Shown here piece after piece: positions 7,456 to 15,569 of a DNA stretch of 33,296 nt. Position numbers and translations under genes: made by a program. This DNA is from a bacterium (GTDB lineage: Bacteria; CAIWAD01): positions 1 to 33,296 of the forward strand of contig JAUXWS010000030.1 in the NCBI GenBank assembly GCA_030685015.1, given 5' to 3'. Within the stretch, counting starts at the first letter, position 1; each line of letters begins with the position of its first letter. The notes beneath the pieces were generated by a model. It saw only the letters and a program-made list of their open reading frames with translations. It searched no databases and was not told where the DNA came from.

Positions 7456-7824
7456 TCAGCGGGGGCAGCAGCCCCCTGTCGTTTTCAAATCAAGCAGGCG
7501 CTGGCCGTCAGCGGCCGCCTCGGGCACCAGGGACCGGCTTTGGAGCAAGGCCGGCAGCAGGAGACGGGGGCCGACCGACCCGTCATTTGCCAGCCGGTAG
7601 TAGCGCCAGAGGCCACTGCGCCGCATCTGCACGAGCCCGGCGCGACTCAGGTAGCCCAGGTGCTGGGAAACCTTGGCCTGCGGCAGCATCAGGGCCCGTA
7701 CGATGTCGCCCACGCACATTTCGCCCTCGGCCAGCAGGAACAGGATCCGGAGCCTTATTCTCTCGCTCAAGGCGCGGAAGATCCGTTCGAGAGGTTGTTC
7801 GGCGGGATCCTGTCTTGAATTCAT
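7456..7824 (-). CDS. ArsR-family regulator with C-terminal Cys-Cys (operon 2)
   Basis: 122 residues with an ArsR winged helix: ALSERIRLRILFLLAEGEMC, recognition helix MLPQAKVSQHLGYL and wing RRSGLWRYYRL. Cys37 lies next to the DNA-binding helices, and the protein ends GGCCPR with vicinal Cys119-Cys120, a likely thiolate site for As(III) or a similar soft metal. The start is ATG 7824, the only suitable one. No Shine-Dalgarno sequence precedes it, and the promoter at 7832-7859 places transcription start at or next to the ATG, so the mRNA may be leaderless. It heads the operon with the thioredoxin-like gene and the ABC exporter, and is divergent from the sensor gene at 7882. Confidence 0.85.
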   Translation of the reverse strand: MNSRQDPAEQPLERIFRALSERIRLRILFLLAEGEMCVGDIVRALMLPQAKVSQHLGYLSRAGLVQMRRSGLWRYYRLANDGSVGPRLLLPALLQSRSLVPEAAADGQRLLDLKTTGGCCPR

Positions 7825-7831
7825 GCGGGCG

Positions 7832-7859
7832 AATATAGAGCTTTGCCCCAGCTTGTCAA
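7832..7859 (-). promoter_or_regulatory. Sigma-70-type promoter of arsR2 with overlapping dyad
   Basis: Read on the minus strand: -35 TTGACA (7854-7859, perfect consensus), 16-base spacer, -10 TATATT (7832-7837). The expected start point is about 7825, one base from the arsR2 ATG. A 5-1-5 dyad, GCTTGTCAAGC (7851-7861), overlaps the -35 box and is a good candidate operator for the ArsR2 repressor. Confidence 0.7.
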
Positions 7860-7881
7860 GCATCAAACATGGAGGCGCCGG

Positions 7882-8855
7882 GTGATCCCCACCCGTCCAT
7901 CCCAGGCTCAGCAGGGGGAGTTGGCCGCCGACCGGCGCGGACGGCCCGTCGCGCGCCTGGGCCGGCCCTGCCTGCCCCTCCTCTGCGTGCTGCTGGCCTG
8001 CGCGCCGGATCGGGAAGAGCGCGTGCCGCTGGACTTCACCCAGCTGGATGCCGTGGTGGAAGCCGCCCCGACGGACTTGGTGCTGCGGGTGGCGGTCTCC
8101 GCCATGACCAGTCCCCAGGAGACCTTCCACCTGTACAATGACCTGATGGACCACATCGGAAAGCGCACGGGGCGTCGCATCCAGTTCGTGCAGCGCCGGA
8201 CCTATGCCGAGGTGAACGACCTGCTCCTGCGCGACGAGCTGGACCTGGCCTTCATCTGCACCGGGGCCTGGGTGGATCTGGAACCCAGCGGACAGGTGGA
8301 GCTGCTGGCCGTGCCCCAGATCCGCGGCCAGGCCACCTATCGAAGCTACCTGGTGGTACCGCGGGATTCCCCCGCCGCGGCCCTGCAGGATTTCTCCCGG
8401 GCCCGCTTCGCCTTCACGGACAGCCTGTCACTCACCGGCTGCTGGCACGTGCGGGACGCGCTGGCCCGGCGGGGCCTGCGTCCGGAGGTCTATTTCAGCA
8501 CCTGGTCTACACCCATGGCCATGACCGCTCCATCCGGGCCGTGGCGGAAGGTCTGGTGGACGGTGCCTGCGTGGACGGGTTGATCTACGACTACCTCCTG
8601 TGGCGCGCCCCCGCCTCCGTCGCCGGTCTGCGGGTGGCGGAGCGCAGCGCACCCTTTGGCATGCCGCCGCTGGTGGTGCCCGCCCGGCTGGACCCCCGCC
8701 TGCGACGGCAGCTGGCGGACGTGCTCTTCCACATGCACGAGGAGGAGGGGGGACGGCGCCTGCTGGACTCCCTGCTCATCGACCGCTTCATCCCGGCCGC
8801 GGACACGCTCTACCGCTCGGTGCGCGGCCTGCGCCTCCACCGGCTGCAGCCATGA
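7882..8855 (+). pseudogene. PhnD-like periplasmic binding lipoprotein (AioX/ArxX type), one frameshift
   Basis: The start is GTG 7882 with GGAGG six bases upstream. A hydrophobic segment ends in a lipobox (CVLLAC, Cys40), so the protein should be a lipoprotein. The body is a phosphate/phosphonate-binding-type domain (LRVAVSAMTSPQETFHLYND, then DELDLAFICTGAW). The frame breaks near 8499-8501: up to there it reads PEVYFS, and the continuation LVYTHGHDRSIRAVAEGLVD is in the next frame, ending at 8855. Restoring one base gives about 325 residues, a usual length. The stop overlaps the kinase start (ATGA). In AioXSR and ArxXSR a protein of this type senses arsenite for the kinase. Cys126 in the binding region could be compared with the As(III)-binding cysteine of AioX. 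The frameshift may be a sequencing error. Confidence 0.72.
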
Positions 8856-10342
8856 ACGGGGGAGAACTCCGCCTCGCCCGGGGTCCGTTGTGGTGGTACA
8901 GCCGGCGCTTCCCTGTGCCCATCCGCGTCAAGCTGCTGGTGCCCATGCTGGGTCTGATCCTGGTGTTCGGTGTTGTCCACGTGCTGGTCATCAACCGGCT
9001 GGTCTTCCATTCCCTGGAGCGTGAATACATCCGCAACAGCGTGGTGGCGGCCCGCGTGCTGTCCGCCCGCCTGGAGGAGGCTCTGCTTTACGGGGACCGC
9101 AACGAGGTGATCACCCAGCTGTGGGAGTGGAAACAGCTGGATGCGGAGCATGCCTACGCCTTCATCGTGGACAGCCGGGAACGGGTGACGGCCTCCACCT
9201 TTCCCCGGGAACTGCCCCGGGGGCTGGCCGCCCTCCAGTCGCCGGGCAACGGGAAGCCGGCCGTTCGGCGGATCCTGGACCGGCGCGAGCCGCTCATCGA
9301 CGTGGCCATTCCTCTGGTGCAGGGCGGCGCTGGATGGCTGCGCCTGGGTTTCCGCGAGGATCCCGTCGTGCTGCCGGCCCGGCGCGTGGCCTGGTTGGCC
9401 TTGTCGATGGTGGGCGTGTTCGTGCTGCTGGGCCTGGCGGGGGCTTGGGTCTTCAGTCACCTGTTCACCGCCCCCATCGGCCAGCTGTTGGAGAGAACGG
9501 CCGCGGTCAACCTGGACGGCCCGCCTGTGCGGCTGGATCTGCGGACGGGGGACGAATGGCAGGAGCTGGCCACCGCCTTCGAGGGCATGACCGATCGCCT
9601 GCAGGACAGCCACCGCGAGCTGGCCCAGGCCATCCGCCGGGCCTCGGAGGCGGAGCGCATGGCCTCGCTGGGCCTGATGGCAGCCGGCGTGGCCCACGAG
9701 ATCTCCAATCCGGTGGCGGGCGTCGAACTGGGCCTGAAGCGCATCGAGAAACGGCCCGAGGACGTGGCGCAGATGGCCAAGTACCTGCCACGCATGCTGA
9801 ACAGCATCGCCCATGTGCAGGAGATCGTGCGCGAGATGCTGGCCTTCGCCCGGCCCGACCAGCCCGCCCTGGGGTTGGTGGATCCGCGGGAGCTGATCAA
9901 CCAGACCTTGATCCTGCTCGCCCATCGCCTGGAGGAGGGGCGCGTCACGCTGACCCAGGAGCACGAGGGGGGCGACCTGCGCCTGATGGCGGATCCCCAG
10001 CAACTGCGGCAGGTGCTGGTCAACCTGCTGGGCAACGCCCTGGACGCCATGCCGGAGGGCGGCTCCCTCCTCCTGGGCACCCGGCGACGGGGCTCCGAGC
10101 TGGAGATCCGCATCCGCGACTCGGGGAGCGGCATGTCCCCCGCCGTGCTGGAGCGCATGTGGGAGCCCTTCTTCACCACCAAGCCGGTGGGCCGCGGCAC
10201 GGGCCTGGGGCTGGCCGTGACTCGTACCCTGGTGGCCCGCCACCAGGGCCGCATCGAGGTGGAGAGCCGGGTGGGCCTGGGCACGACCTTCACTCTGTCA
10301 TTTCCCTTGGAGGGGCCGCGTGAACCGCTTGCTGCTGATTGA
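8852..10342 (+). CDS. Membrane sensor histidine kinase (AioS/ArxS-like)
   Basis: 496 residues: transmembrane helix 1 (about 27-49), a periplasmic sensing region of some 125 residues, helix 2 (about 178-203), HAMP linker, then HisKA with the phospho-acceptor His282 in GVAHEISNPVAGVELGL and an HATPase domain (LLGNALDAM, DSGSGMS, GRGTGLGLAV). It is preceded by the PhnD-like lipoprotein with an ATGA overlap and overlaps the response-regulator gene by 23 bp, so the three are one translational unit. By analogy with AioS/ArxS, the lipoprotein would present a ligand to the periplasmic domain and the kinase would phosphorylate the NtrC-type regulator. The exact stimulus is inferred only from that analogy. 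Confidence 0.87.
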   Translation: MNGGELRLARGPLWWYSRRFPVPIRVKLLVPMLGLILVFGVVHVLVINRLVFHSLEREYIRNSVVAARVLSARLEEALLYGDRNEVITQLWEWKQLDAEHAYAFIVDSRERVTASTFPRELPRGLAALQSPGNGKPAVRRILDRREPLIDVAIPLVQGGAGWLRLGFREDPVVLPARRVAWLALSMVGVFVLLGLAGAWVFSHLFTAPIGQLLERTAAVNLDGPPVRLDLRTGDEWQELATAFEGMTDRLQDSHRELAQAIRRASEAERMASLGLMAAGVAHEISNPVAGVELGLKRIEKRPEDVAQMAKYLPRMLNSIAHVQEIVREMLAFARPDQPALGLVDPRELINQTLILLAHRLEEGRVTLTQEHEGGDLRLMADPQQLRQVLVNLLGNALDAMPEGGSLLLGTRRRGSELEIRIRDSGSGMSPAVLERMWEPFFTTKPVGRGTGLGLAVTRTLVARHQGRIEVESRVGLGTTFTLSFPLEGPREPLAAD

Positions 10343-11672
10343 GGACGAGGAAAGCCTGCGCACGGCCCTGGCCGACGACCTGCGCGAGGAGGGATTCCAG
10401 GTGGAGGAGGCGGGCAGCGGGGAGGAGGCGCTCGCCCTCGCCTCCCGGACCAGGTTCCAGGCGGTGGTCACCGACCTGAACCTGCCCGGCGAGCTGAGCG
10501 GCCTGGACCTGGTGGAGCGGTTGAAGGGGGAGGATCCGGCCTGCGCCCTGATCATGATCACGGCCTATGGTTCGGTCAAGACGGCCGTGGAGGCCATGAA
10601 ACGGGGGGCGGACGACTACCTGACCAAGCCCTTCCAGCCCGAGGAGCTGATCCTCGTCCTGCGTCGCGCCCTCAAGCTGGCGCAGCTGGAGGAGGAGAAC
10701 GCCGGTCTGCGGCGCCGCCTGGGGGAGGAAACCCGTTTCGACCGCTTCGTGGGCGTCTCCCCCCAGGCGCGGCAGATCCGCCAGCTGCTGCAGGTGATCG
10801 CCCCCACCGAGGAGGTGGTGCTGATCGAGGGCGAGACGGGCACGGGCAAGGAGCTGGTGGCCCAGGCCATCCACGAGCACTCGCCCCGGCGGGCAGGGCC
10901 CTATGTGGCGGTCAGTTGCGCCTCGCTGTCCGATGGCCTGCTGGAAAGCGAGCTGTTCGGGCATGAGAAGGGCGCTTTCACCGGGGCCGTGCAGCGCAAG
11001 GTCGGCCGCATTGAAAGCGCCGCGGGCGGTACCCTGCTGCTGGACGAGGTGGACGACACTCCGCTGGCCCTGCAGGTCAAGCTGCTGCGTCTGTTGCAGG
11101 AGAGGGAGTTCCAGCGGGTCGGCAGCTCGCAGACCCTGCGCGCCGACGTGCGCGTGCTGGCCGCCACCAAGCGGGACCTGTCGGAGCTGGTGGAGGCGGG
11201 GCGCTTCCGCGGCGACCTCTTTTACCGGCTGCAAGTCATTCCCGTCCACCTGCCGCCCCTGCGCCGTCGTTCCGAGGACGTGCCCGTGCTCCTCGACTTC
11301 TTCATGGACAAGCACGCCGCCGGGGCGCCCAAACCTGTCCTTGGCCCGGCCGCCCTGACCCGCCTCACCTCCTACAGCTGGCCGGGCAACGTGCGTCAGT
11401 TGGAGAACCTCGTCCGCCGCCTGCTCGTCCTCTCTTCGGGCGGATCCGTGACGGAGGACATGTTGCCGATGGAGGTGGCGACCGCCTCCTTCCCCGGTCC
11501 ACCCGAGGGCGAGATCCTGGACTTCCGCCAGCGCATGAGCGACTTCGAGCGAAGCCTGCTGGAGACCGCCCTGGCGCAGGCCGGAGGGAACAAGACGCAG
11601 GCCGCCGAGCGCCTGGGGATGAGGCCCAGCACCTTCCGCGATCGATTGGGCCGCCATTTCCCGGATCTTTGA
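10320..11672 (+). CDS. NtrC-type sigma-54 response regulator (AioR/ArxR-like)
   Basis: 450 residues, full NtrC layout. Receiver domain with Asp52 (VVTDLNLPG) and the KPF lysine at about residue 103; AAA+ domain with Walker A GETGTGKE (171-178), the GAFTGA sigma-54 contact loop intact in GHEKGAFTGAVQRK, Walker B TLLLDEVDD and SWPGNVRQLENL; C-terminal Fis-type helix-turn-helix (GGNKTQAAERLGMRPSTFRD). It starts with GTG inside the kinase gene. It should activate promoters of the -24/-12 class, and one lies at 14541-14557 in front of the oxidoreductase operon. Target assignment is inference from proximity; the domain reading is direct. Confidence 0.92.
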   Translation: MNRLLLIEDEESLRTALADDLREEGFQVEEAGSGEEALALASRTRFQAVVTDLNLPGELSGLDLVERLKGEDPACALIMITAYGSVKTAVEAMKRGADDYLTKPFQPEELILVLRRALKLAQLEEENAGLRRRLGEETRFDRFVGVSPQARQIRQLLQVIAPTEEVVLIEGETGTGKELVAQAIHEHSPRRAGPYVAVSCASLSDGLLESELFGHEKGAFTGAVQRKVGRIESAAGGTLLLDEVDDTPLALQVKLLRLLQEREFQRVGSSQTLRADVRVLAATKRDLSELVEAGRFRGDLFYRLQVIPVHLPPLRRRSEDVPVLLDFFMDKHAAGAPKPVLGPAALTRLTSYSWPGNVRQLENLVRRLLVLSSGGSVTEDMLPMEVATASFPGPPEGEILDFRQRMSDFERSLLETALAQAGGNKTQAAERLGMRPSTFRDRLGRHFPDL

Positions 11673-11695
11673 CCCGTGAGAGGAGGGGAGCCTGC

Positions 11696-12538
11696 ATGAT
11701 GCGAGAACCTTGGAATGTTCTGATGGCGATCCTGCTGCTGGCCATCCCGGCCGCGGCCCGCAGCCTGCTGGTCTACGCCGGAGCCGCCGCCAAGCCGCCC
11801 CTCGAGGAGATCGCCCGCGCCTACGAGGAGGAGTGCGGCGTGCGCGTCGATCTCGTCCTGGGGGGCTCCGGCCACGTCCTGGCTCAGATGCGGCTGACCG
11901 GGCGGGGCGATCTCTATCTCCCCGGCTCCTCGGATTACATGGAGCTGGCCAAGCGCCAGGGACTGGTGCGCCCGGAAACGGAGCGGCCGGTGGTCTACCT
12001 GGTGCCCGCCATCAACGTGCGCAAGGGAAATCCCCGTGGGATCCGCACCCTGCACGACCTGACGCGGCCCGGACTGCGCGTCGCCATCGCCAATCCGGAG
12101 GGCGTCTGCCTGGGGGCCTATGCGGTGGAGATCGTGACGGGCCAGCTGGACGCGGCCGGACAAGCCGCCTTCCGGCGCAACCTGGTCAACTACACCGAAT
12201 CCTGCGAGAAGACGGCCACGGCCATCTCCCTGGGCATGGTGGACGCCGTCCTGGGCTGGAGCGTCTTCCAGCACTGGGACTCCACGCGGATCGAGTCCCT
12301 TCCCCTGGATCCCGGGCAGGTGGCGCGGGTGGGAACCATACCCATCGCCCTCTCCACCTGCACGCGCGACGCCGCCGCGGCGCAGCGCTTCCTCGATTTC
12401 GTGACGGGACCGGCGGGGCGGGAGATCTTCGCCCGCCACCGCTACTTCGCCACACCGGAGGCGGCCTTTCGCTGGCTGGGGGCGGTCAGGCCGGTGGGAG
12501 GCGAGTTCGCGGTGCCGGCCGACTGGCTGGCACCATGA
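11696..12538 (+). CDS. modA: Molybdate-type ABC transporter substrate-binding protein
   Basis: 280 residues. Signal peptide (VLMAILLLAIPAAARS), then a type-2 periplasmic binding fold beginning LLVYAGAAAKPPLEEIARAY, with GSGHVLAQMRLTGRGDLYLPG, the serine/glycine-rich oxyanion-binding region of ModA/WtpA proteins. The start is ATG 11696 with GAGGGGAG upstream. It follows the response regulator by 23 bp and overlaps modB (ATGA). Because a molybdenum enzyme operon follows, molybdate is the most likely cargo. Tungstate or another oxyanion cannot be excluded from the sequence alone. Confidence 0.8.
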   Translation: MMREPWNVLMAILLLAIPAAARSLLVYAGAAAKPPLEEIARAYEEECGVRVDLVLGGSGHVLAQMRLTGRGDLYLPGSSDYMELAKRQGLVRPETERPVVYLVPAINVRKGNPRGIRTLHDLTRPGLRVAIANPEGVCLGAYAVEIVTGQLDAAGQAAFRRNLVNYTESCEKTATAISLGMVDAVLGWSVFQHWDSTRIESLPLDPGQVARVGTIPIALSTCTRDAAAAQRFLDFVTGPAGREIFARHRYFATPEAAFRWLGAVRPVGGEFAVPADWLAP

Positions 12539-13311
12539 CCGGGCGGCGCCCCACCATCCTGGCCGCCCTGGCCGTGCTGGGCATCTACGGCGCCCTGCTC
12601 CTCTCCCTGGCCTGGTTCGTCGAGCCGGCCGCCCTGGGAGCCATGCTGACCAGCCCGCGCGTCTGGTTCTCCCTGCGCCTCTCACTCGCGGCGGCCACCC
12701 TGGCCAGCGCGCTGGCTCTCCTGCTGGCCCTTCCCGCCGCCTATGCCCTCTCCCGCCACCGCTTCCGCGGGCAGGGGGCGGTGGAGACCGTGCTCGAGTT
12801 TCCCCTCATCGTCTCCCCGGCGGCCCTGGGCGCCGCCCTGCTCATTTTCTTCGCCAACCCGCTGGGCGCCTGGTTGCAGGAACACACCCTCCATGTCGTC
12901 TTCACCTTCGCCGGCGTCGTGTTGGCCCAGTTCGTCACCATCCTCGGCGTGGCCGTGCGCATGCTCAAGGTCGCCTTCGACGAGGTGCCGCCCGAGCTGG
13001 AGACGGTGGCGCGCAGCCTGGGCGCCTGTCCGCGTCATATCTTTCGCACGGTGACCCTCCCCCTGGCCCGGCGCGGCCTGGTGGCCTCCCTTGTCCTGGT
13101 CTGGGCCAAGGCCCTGGGCGAATTCGGGGCGACCCTGATGGTGGCCGGATCCATGGCCATGCGCACCGAGACCCTGCCCATCGCCATTTTCATGCGCCTC
13201 TCGACGGCGGACATCGAGGGCACGGTCGCCCTCATCCTGCTCCTGGTCTGCCTGGGCCTGGGCGCCCTTCACATGGCGCGGCGCCTGCTGAGGAGTCCGG
13301 GCCATGCTTGA
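12535..13311 (+). CDS. modB: Molybdate-type ABC transporter permease
   Basis: 258 residues with five to six membrane helices. The EAA-type coupling loop reads ARSLGACPRHIFRTVTLPLA and is followed by AKALGEFGATLMVAGSMAMR, a block typical of ModB/CysT-type oxyanion permeases. ATG 12535 overlaps the modA stop, and its end overlaps the start of the ATP-binding gene by eight bases, indicating one coupled transporter operon. It would form the inner-membrane channel for molybdate entry. Sulfate permeases share the fold, but the single-permease arrangement favours molybdate or tungstate. Confidence 0.85.
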   Translation: MTGRRPTILAALAVLGIYGALLLSLAWFVEPAALGAMLTSPRVWFSLRLSLAAATLASALALLLALPAAYALSRHRFRGQGAVETVLEFPLIVSPAALGAALLIFFANPLGAWLQEHTLHVVFTFAGVVLAQFVTILGVAVRMLKVAFDEVPPELETVARSLGACPRHIFRTVTLPLARRGLVASLVLVWAKALGEFGATLMVAGSMAMRTETLPIAIFMRLSTADIEGTVALILLLVCLGLGALHMARRLLRSPGHA

Positions 13312-14404
13312 GATCGACGGCCTGGAAGTGCGGTCGGGAGACTTCGTCCTGCGGGACATCCACCTGCGGGTCGAGGAGGGAAGCTGTCATGCCGTGCTGG
13401 GCCCCTCCGGCAGCGGCAAGAGCACGCTGATCCGGGCGCTGCTGGGCGCCCTGCCCGTCGACCGGGGCGCCATCCGCCTGGCCGGGGCCGAATTGGGGCG
13501 TCGGCCCATGGAGGAGCGCCGCTTGGGCTATGTGCCGCAGCAGCTGGGCCTCTTCCCCCACCTCACGGTGCGCGACAACCTGCTCTTCGGCCTGCGCGCC
13601 CAGGGGCTGCCCCTCGCCCCGGCCAAGCCCCACGTGGACCGCCTGATCGAGATCACGGGAATCGGCGCCCTGCTTGAGCGCCGTCCCGACACGCTCTCCG
13701 GCGGCGAGCGCCAGCGCGTGGCGCTGGCCCGCGCCCTGGCCCCCCAGCCACGCGCCGTGCTGCTGGACGAGCCCTTCAGCGCCCTCGACACCAGCTTGCG
13801 CCGCGAGCTGGGCCGCCTGGTGATGGACCTGCAGGAGCGCCAGGGATTGACCGTCCTCCTTGTCACCCATGACCTGGAGGAGGCCTTCCTGTTGGCCGAC
13901 CAGGTGACCGTCCTGATCGAAGGAAGGCAGGAGCAAAGTGGCGTGAAGGGACAGGTCTACCGCCAGCCGGCCAGCTTGGCCGTGGCGCGTTTCCTGGGCT
14001 TGCGCAACCTCTACGAGGCCCGCGTGCTGTCCGCCGGTGACGGCCGGATGCGGGCGGCCTGTCCCGCCCTGGGCACGGAGCTGCAGCTGGCGCAAGGACA
14101 GGCCGATGGGCGACCCGCCCCGGCGCCGGGCGCCATCATTCTTCTGGGCATCCGTCCCGAACAGGTGAACCTGCGCGACGAGGACCATCCAGCGCGAGGA
14201 GAGGAATGTGTGCTGGTCGGACGCGTCCACCTGCTGGATCGCGGCGAGAGCGTCCTGCTCTCCTTCATCGACGAGCGCGCCGGCACGGCGGTGGAGGTGG
14301 TGGCCTCCCATCGGCTGGTGGAGCGTTTCGCCCTGCACGACGGGGCGGGCCCGGTTCGCATCGGGATTGATCCGGCCTCTCTCTTCTGGGTGCCCCGCCC
14401 CTGA
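13304..14404 (+). CDS. modC: Molybdate-type ABC transporter ATP-binding protein
   Basis: 366 residues. N-terminal nucleotide-binding domain with Walker A GPSGSGKST, Q-loop GYVPQQLGLF, signature LSGGERQRVALARAL, Walker B AVLLDEPFSALD and the switch histidine in LVTHDLEEA. A C-terminal region of about 120 residues (ILLGIRPEQVNLRDE onward) resembles the TOBE/Mop oxyanion-binding domains of ModC. It completes the ModABC importer and is the last gene before a 246-bp gap that contains the sigma-54 promoter. Import of molybdate would supply the molybdopterin cofactor of the oxidoreductase encoded downstream. Confidence 0.87.
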   Translation: MLEIDGLEVRSGDFVLRDIHLRVEEGSCHAVLGPSGSGKSTLIRALLGALPVDRGAIRLAGAELGRRPMEERRLGYVPQQLGLFPHLTVRDNLLFGLRAQGLPLAPAKPHVDRLIEITGIGALLERRPDTLSGGERQRVALARALAPQPRAVLLDEPFSALDTSLRRELGRLVMDLQERQGLTVLLVTHDLEEAFLLADQVTVLIEGRQEQSGVKGQVYRQPASLAVARFLGLRNLYEARVLSAGDGRMRAACPALGTELQLAQGQADGRPAPAPGAIILLGIRPEQVNLRDEDHPARGEECVLVGRVHLLDRGESVLLSFIDERAGTAVEVVASHRLVERFALHDGAGPVRIGIDPASLFWVPRP

Positions 14405-14491
14405 GGGGGACCCAGCCCGCCCCTCCCGACCCGGATCCGGCGTCCGGCATCTCCCCACGGAAATCCGCGCCCATCCACGAAGAACCGTGCC

Positions 14492-14503
14492 TCGTGGCCA
14501 CGA
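14492..14503. promoter_or_regulatory. 12-bp palindrome upstream of the sigma-54 promoter
   Basis: TCGTGGCCACGA is a perfect dyad about 40 bp upstream of the -24 element. NtrC-type activators bind dyads upstream of their promoters, so this is a candidate enhancer site. The spacing is shorter than the usual 80-150 bp and there is only one copy, so support is modest. Confidence 0.3.
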
Positions 14504-14540
14504 CATTGGCTGAAAACAATTGATGGGCAATGGAAAGACC

Positions 14541-14557
14541 TTGGCACGGCATGTGCC
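14541..14557 (+). promoter_or_regulatory. Sigma-54 (-24/-12) promoter of the oxidoreductase operon
   Basis: TTGGCACGGCATGTGCC carries GG at 14543-14544 and GC at 14555-14556 with exactly ten bases between, and the -24 half TTGGCACG matches consensus. Expected transcription start is about 14567, leaving an untranslated leader of about 85 bases before ATG 14651. The nearby NtrC-type regulator with an intact GAFTGA loop is the natural activator. Confidence 0.82.
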
Positions 14558-14580
14558 TTGTCAGGGCCCATGGCCAGATG

Positions 14581-14604
14581 GCTCCCTTCTCCAAAGAAGG
14601 GGGC
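14581..14604 (+). other. Hairpin in the leader of the oxidoreductase mRNA
   Basis: GCTCCCTTCT pairs with AGAAGGGGGC (ten pairs, one G-U) around a CCAA loop. It lies inside the predicted leader, between the expected start point and the ribosome binding site. There is no T-tract, so it is not a standard terminator. It may stabilise the mRNA or serve post-transcriptional control; no known riboswitch was recognised. Confidence 0.45.
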
Positions 14605-14650
14605 CGATCGTCTCGTCCCAAACCAACCAGGATCAGGAATCGAGGTCCAC

Positions 14651-15562
14651 ATGAAGGAAGATCAGCACAGCAGGTCCACGTTGGAGCAGACGGGCCTGGG
14701 CCGCCGGGACTTTCTGCGTGGCGCGGCCCTGGCCGTGGGGAGCGCCGCCGCTTCCGTGGCCGCGGTCACCCTCGCCCGCCATGCCGATCCCCCCGCCACG
14801 CCGTCCGGGCCGGACACCGTGCGGGAGATCCCGGAGCTGGCCAGCGTGGCGCGGGGCGAGGGGGCGGACATCCTGGTGCGCATGCAGGACGAGCTGCGCA
14901 AGGCCCTGGCCAAGCCCATGGAGGAGCGCCGCTGGGCCTTGGTGATCGACACCCGCAAGTGCGTGGGTTGTCACGCCTGCACGGTGGCCTGCGTGGCGGA
15001 GAACAAGCTGCCGCCAGGCGTGGTTTACCGGCCGGTCATCACGGAGGAGAAGGGCGCCTATCCCAACCTGTTGATGCGCTTCTTCCCCCGGCCCTGCATG
15101 CAGTGCGACAAACCATCCTGCACCTCGGTCTGCCCGGTGAACGCCACCTGGAAGCGCAAGGACGGAGTGGTCGCCGTCGACTACGACAAATGCATCGGCT
15201 GCCGCTATTGCCTCTCCGCCTGTCCCTACGGGGCCCGCACCAGCGATTTCGGACACACCTACACCGGGGAGACGCCGGTGCCCCAGCTCTACGAGGAGCG
15301 CCCCAGCCACGAGTACGGCAAGGCCTGGTCCCGGCAGGGCCACGGCTCGCCCAAGGGCAATGCGCGCAAATGCCACTTCTGCCTGCACCGTTTGCAGGAG
15401 GGCGAATTGCCCATGTGCGTGACCACCTGCATCGGACGCGCCAACTACTTCGGCGATGCCGGCGACACCGCCAGCCTGGTGGCCGAGCAGCTCCGGCAGC
15501 ACAACCAGATCAAGCTGCTGGAGGAGAAGGGCACGCATCCGGCCGTCACTTACCTGATTTGA
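14651..15562 (+). CDS. Four-cluster iron-sulfur subunit of a membrane molybdoenzyme (TtrB/PsrB-like)
   Basis: 303 residues. A Tat signal (GRRDFLRG, residues 17-24) marks export of the folded protein. Four cysteine groups each suit a [4Fe-4S] cluster: 104/107/110/114, 149/152/157/161, 181/184/187/191 and 241/244/256/260. This is the electron-transfer subunit of PsrB/TtrB/PhsB-type oxidoreductases. ATG 14651 is chosen because GAGG lies five bases upstream and the Tat motif is then close to the N-terminus; the earlier ATG 14558 lies within the sigma-54 promoter region. It is the first gene of a B-C-A operon, the order known for ttrBCA and srdBCA. It would pass electrons between the quinone-linked membrane subunit and the catalytic subunit. 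Confidence 0.88.
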   Translation: MKEDQHSRSTLEQTGLGRRDFLRGAALAVGSAAASVAAVTLARHADPPATPSGPDTVREIPELASVARGEGADILVRMQDELRKALAKPMEERRWALVIDTRKCVGCHACTVACVAENKLPPGVVYRPVITEEKGAYPNLLMRFFPRPCMQCDKPSCTSVCPVNATWKRKDGVVAVDYDKCIGCRYCLSACPYGARTSDFGHTYTGETPVPQLYEERPSHEYGKAWSRQGHGSPKGNARKCHFCLHRLQEGELPMCVTTCIGRANYFGDAGDTASLVAEQLRQHNQIKLLEEKGTHPAVTYLI

Positions 15563-15569
15563 GGGAAGC

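Noticed and set aside
8810-10243. Long minus-strand frames opposite the kinase and other plus-strand genes
   Set aside because: They are antisense shadows produced by high GC content; the plus-strand frames carry clear conserved motifs.
14558-14650. Earlier start (ATG 14558) for the iron-sulfur subunit
   Set aside because: It would lie upstream of the expected transcription start and push the Tat signal away from the N-terminus.
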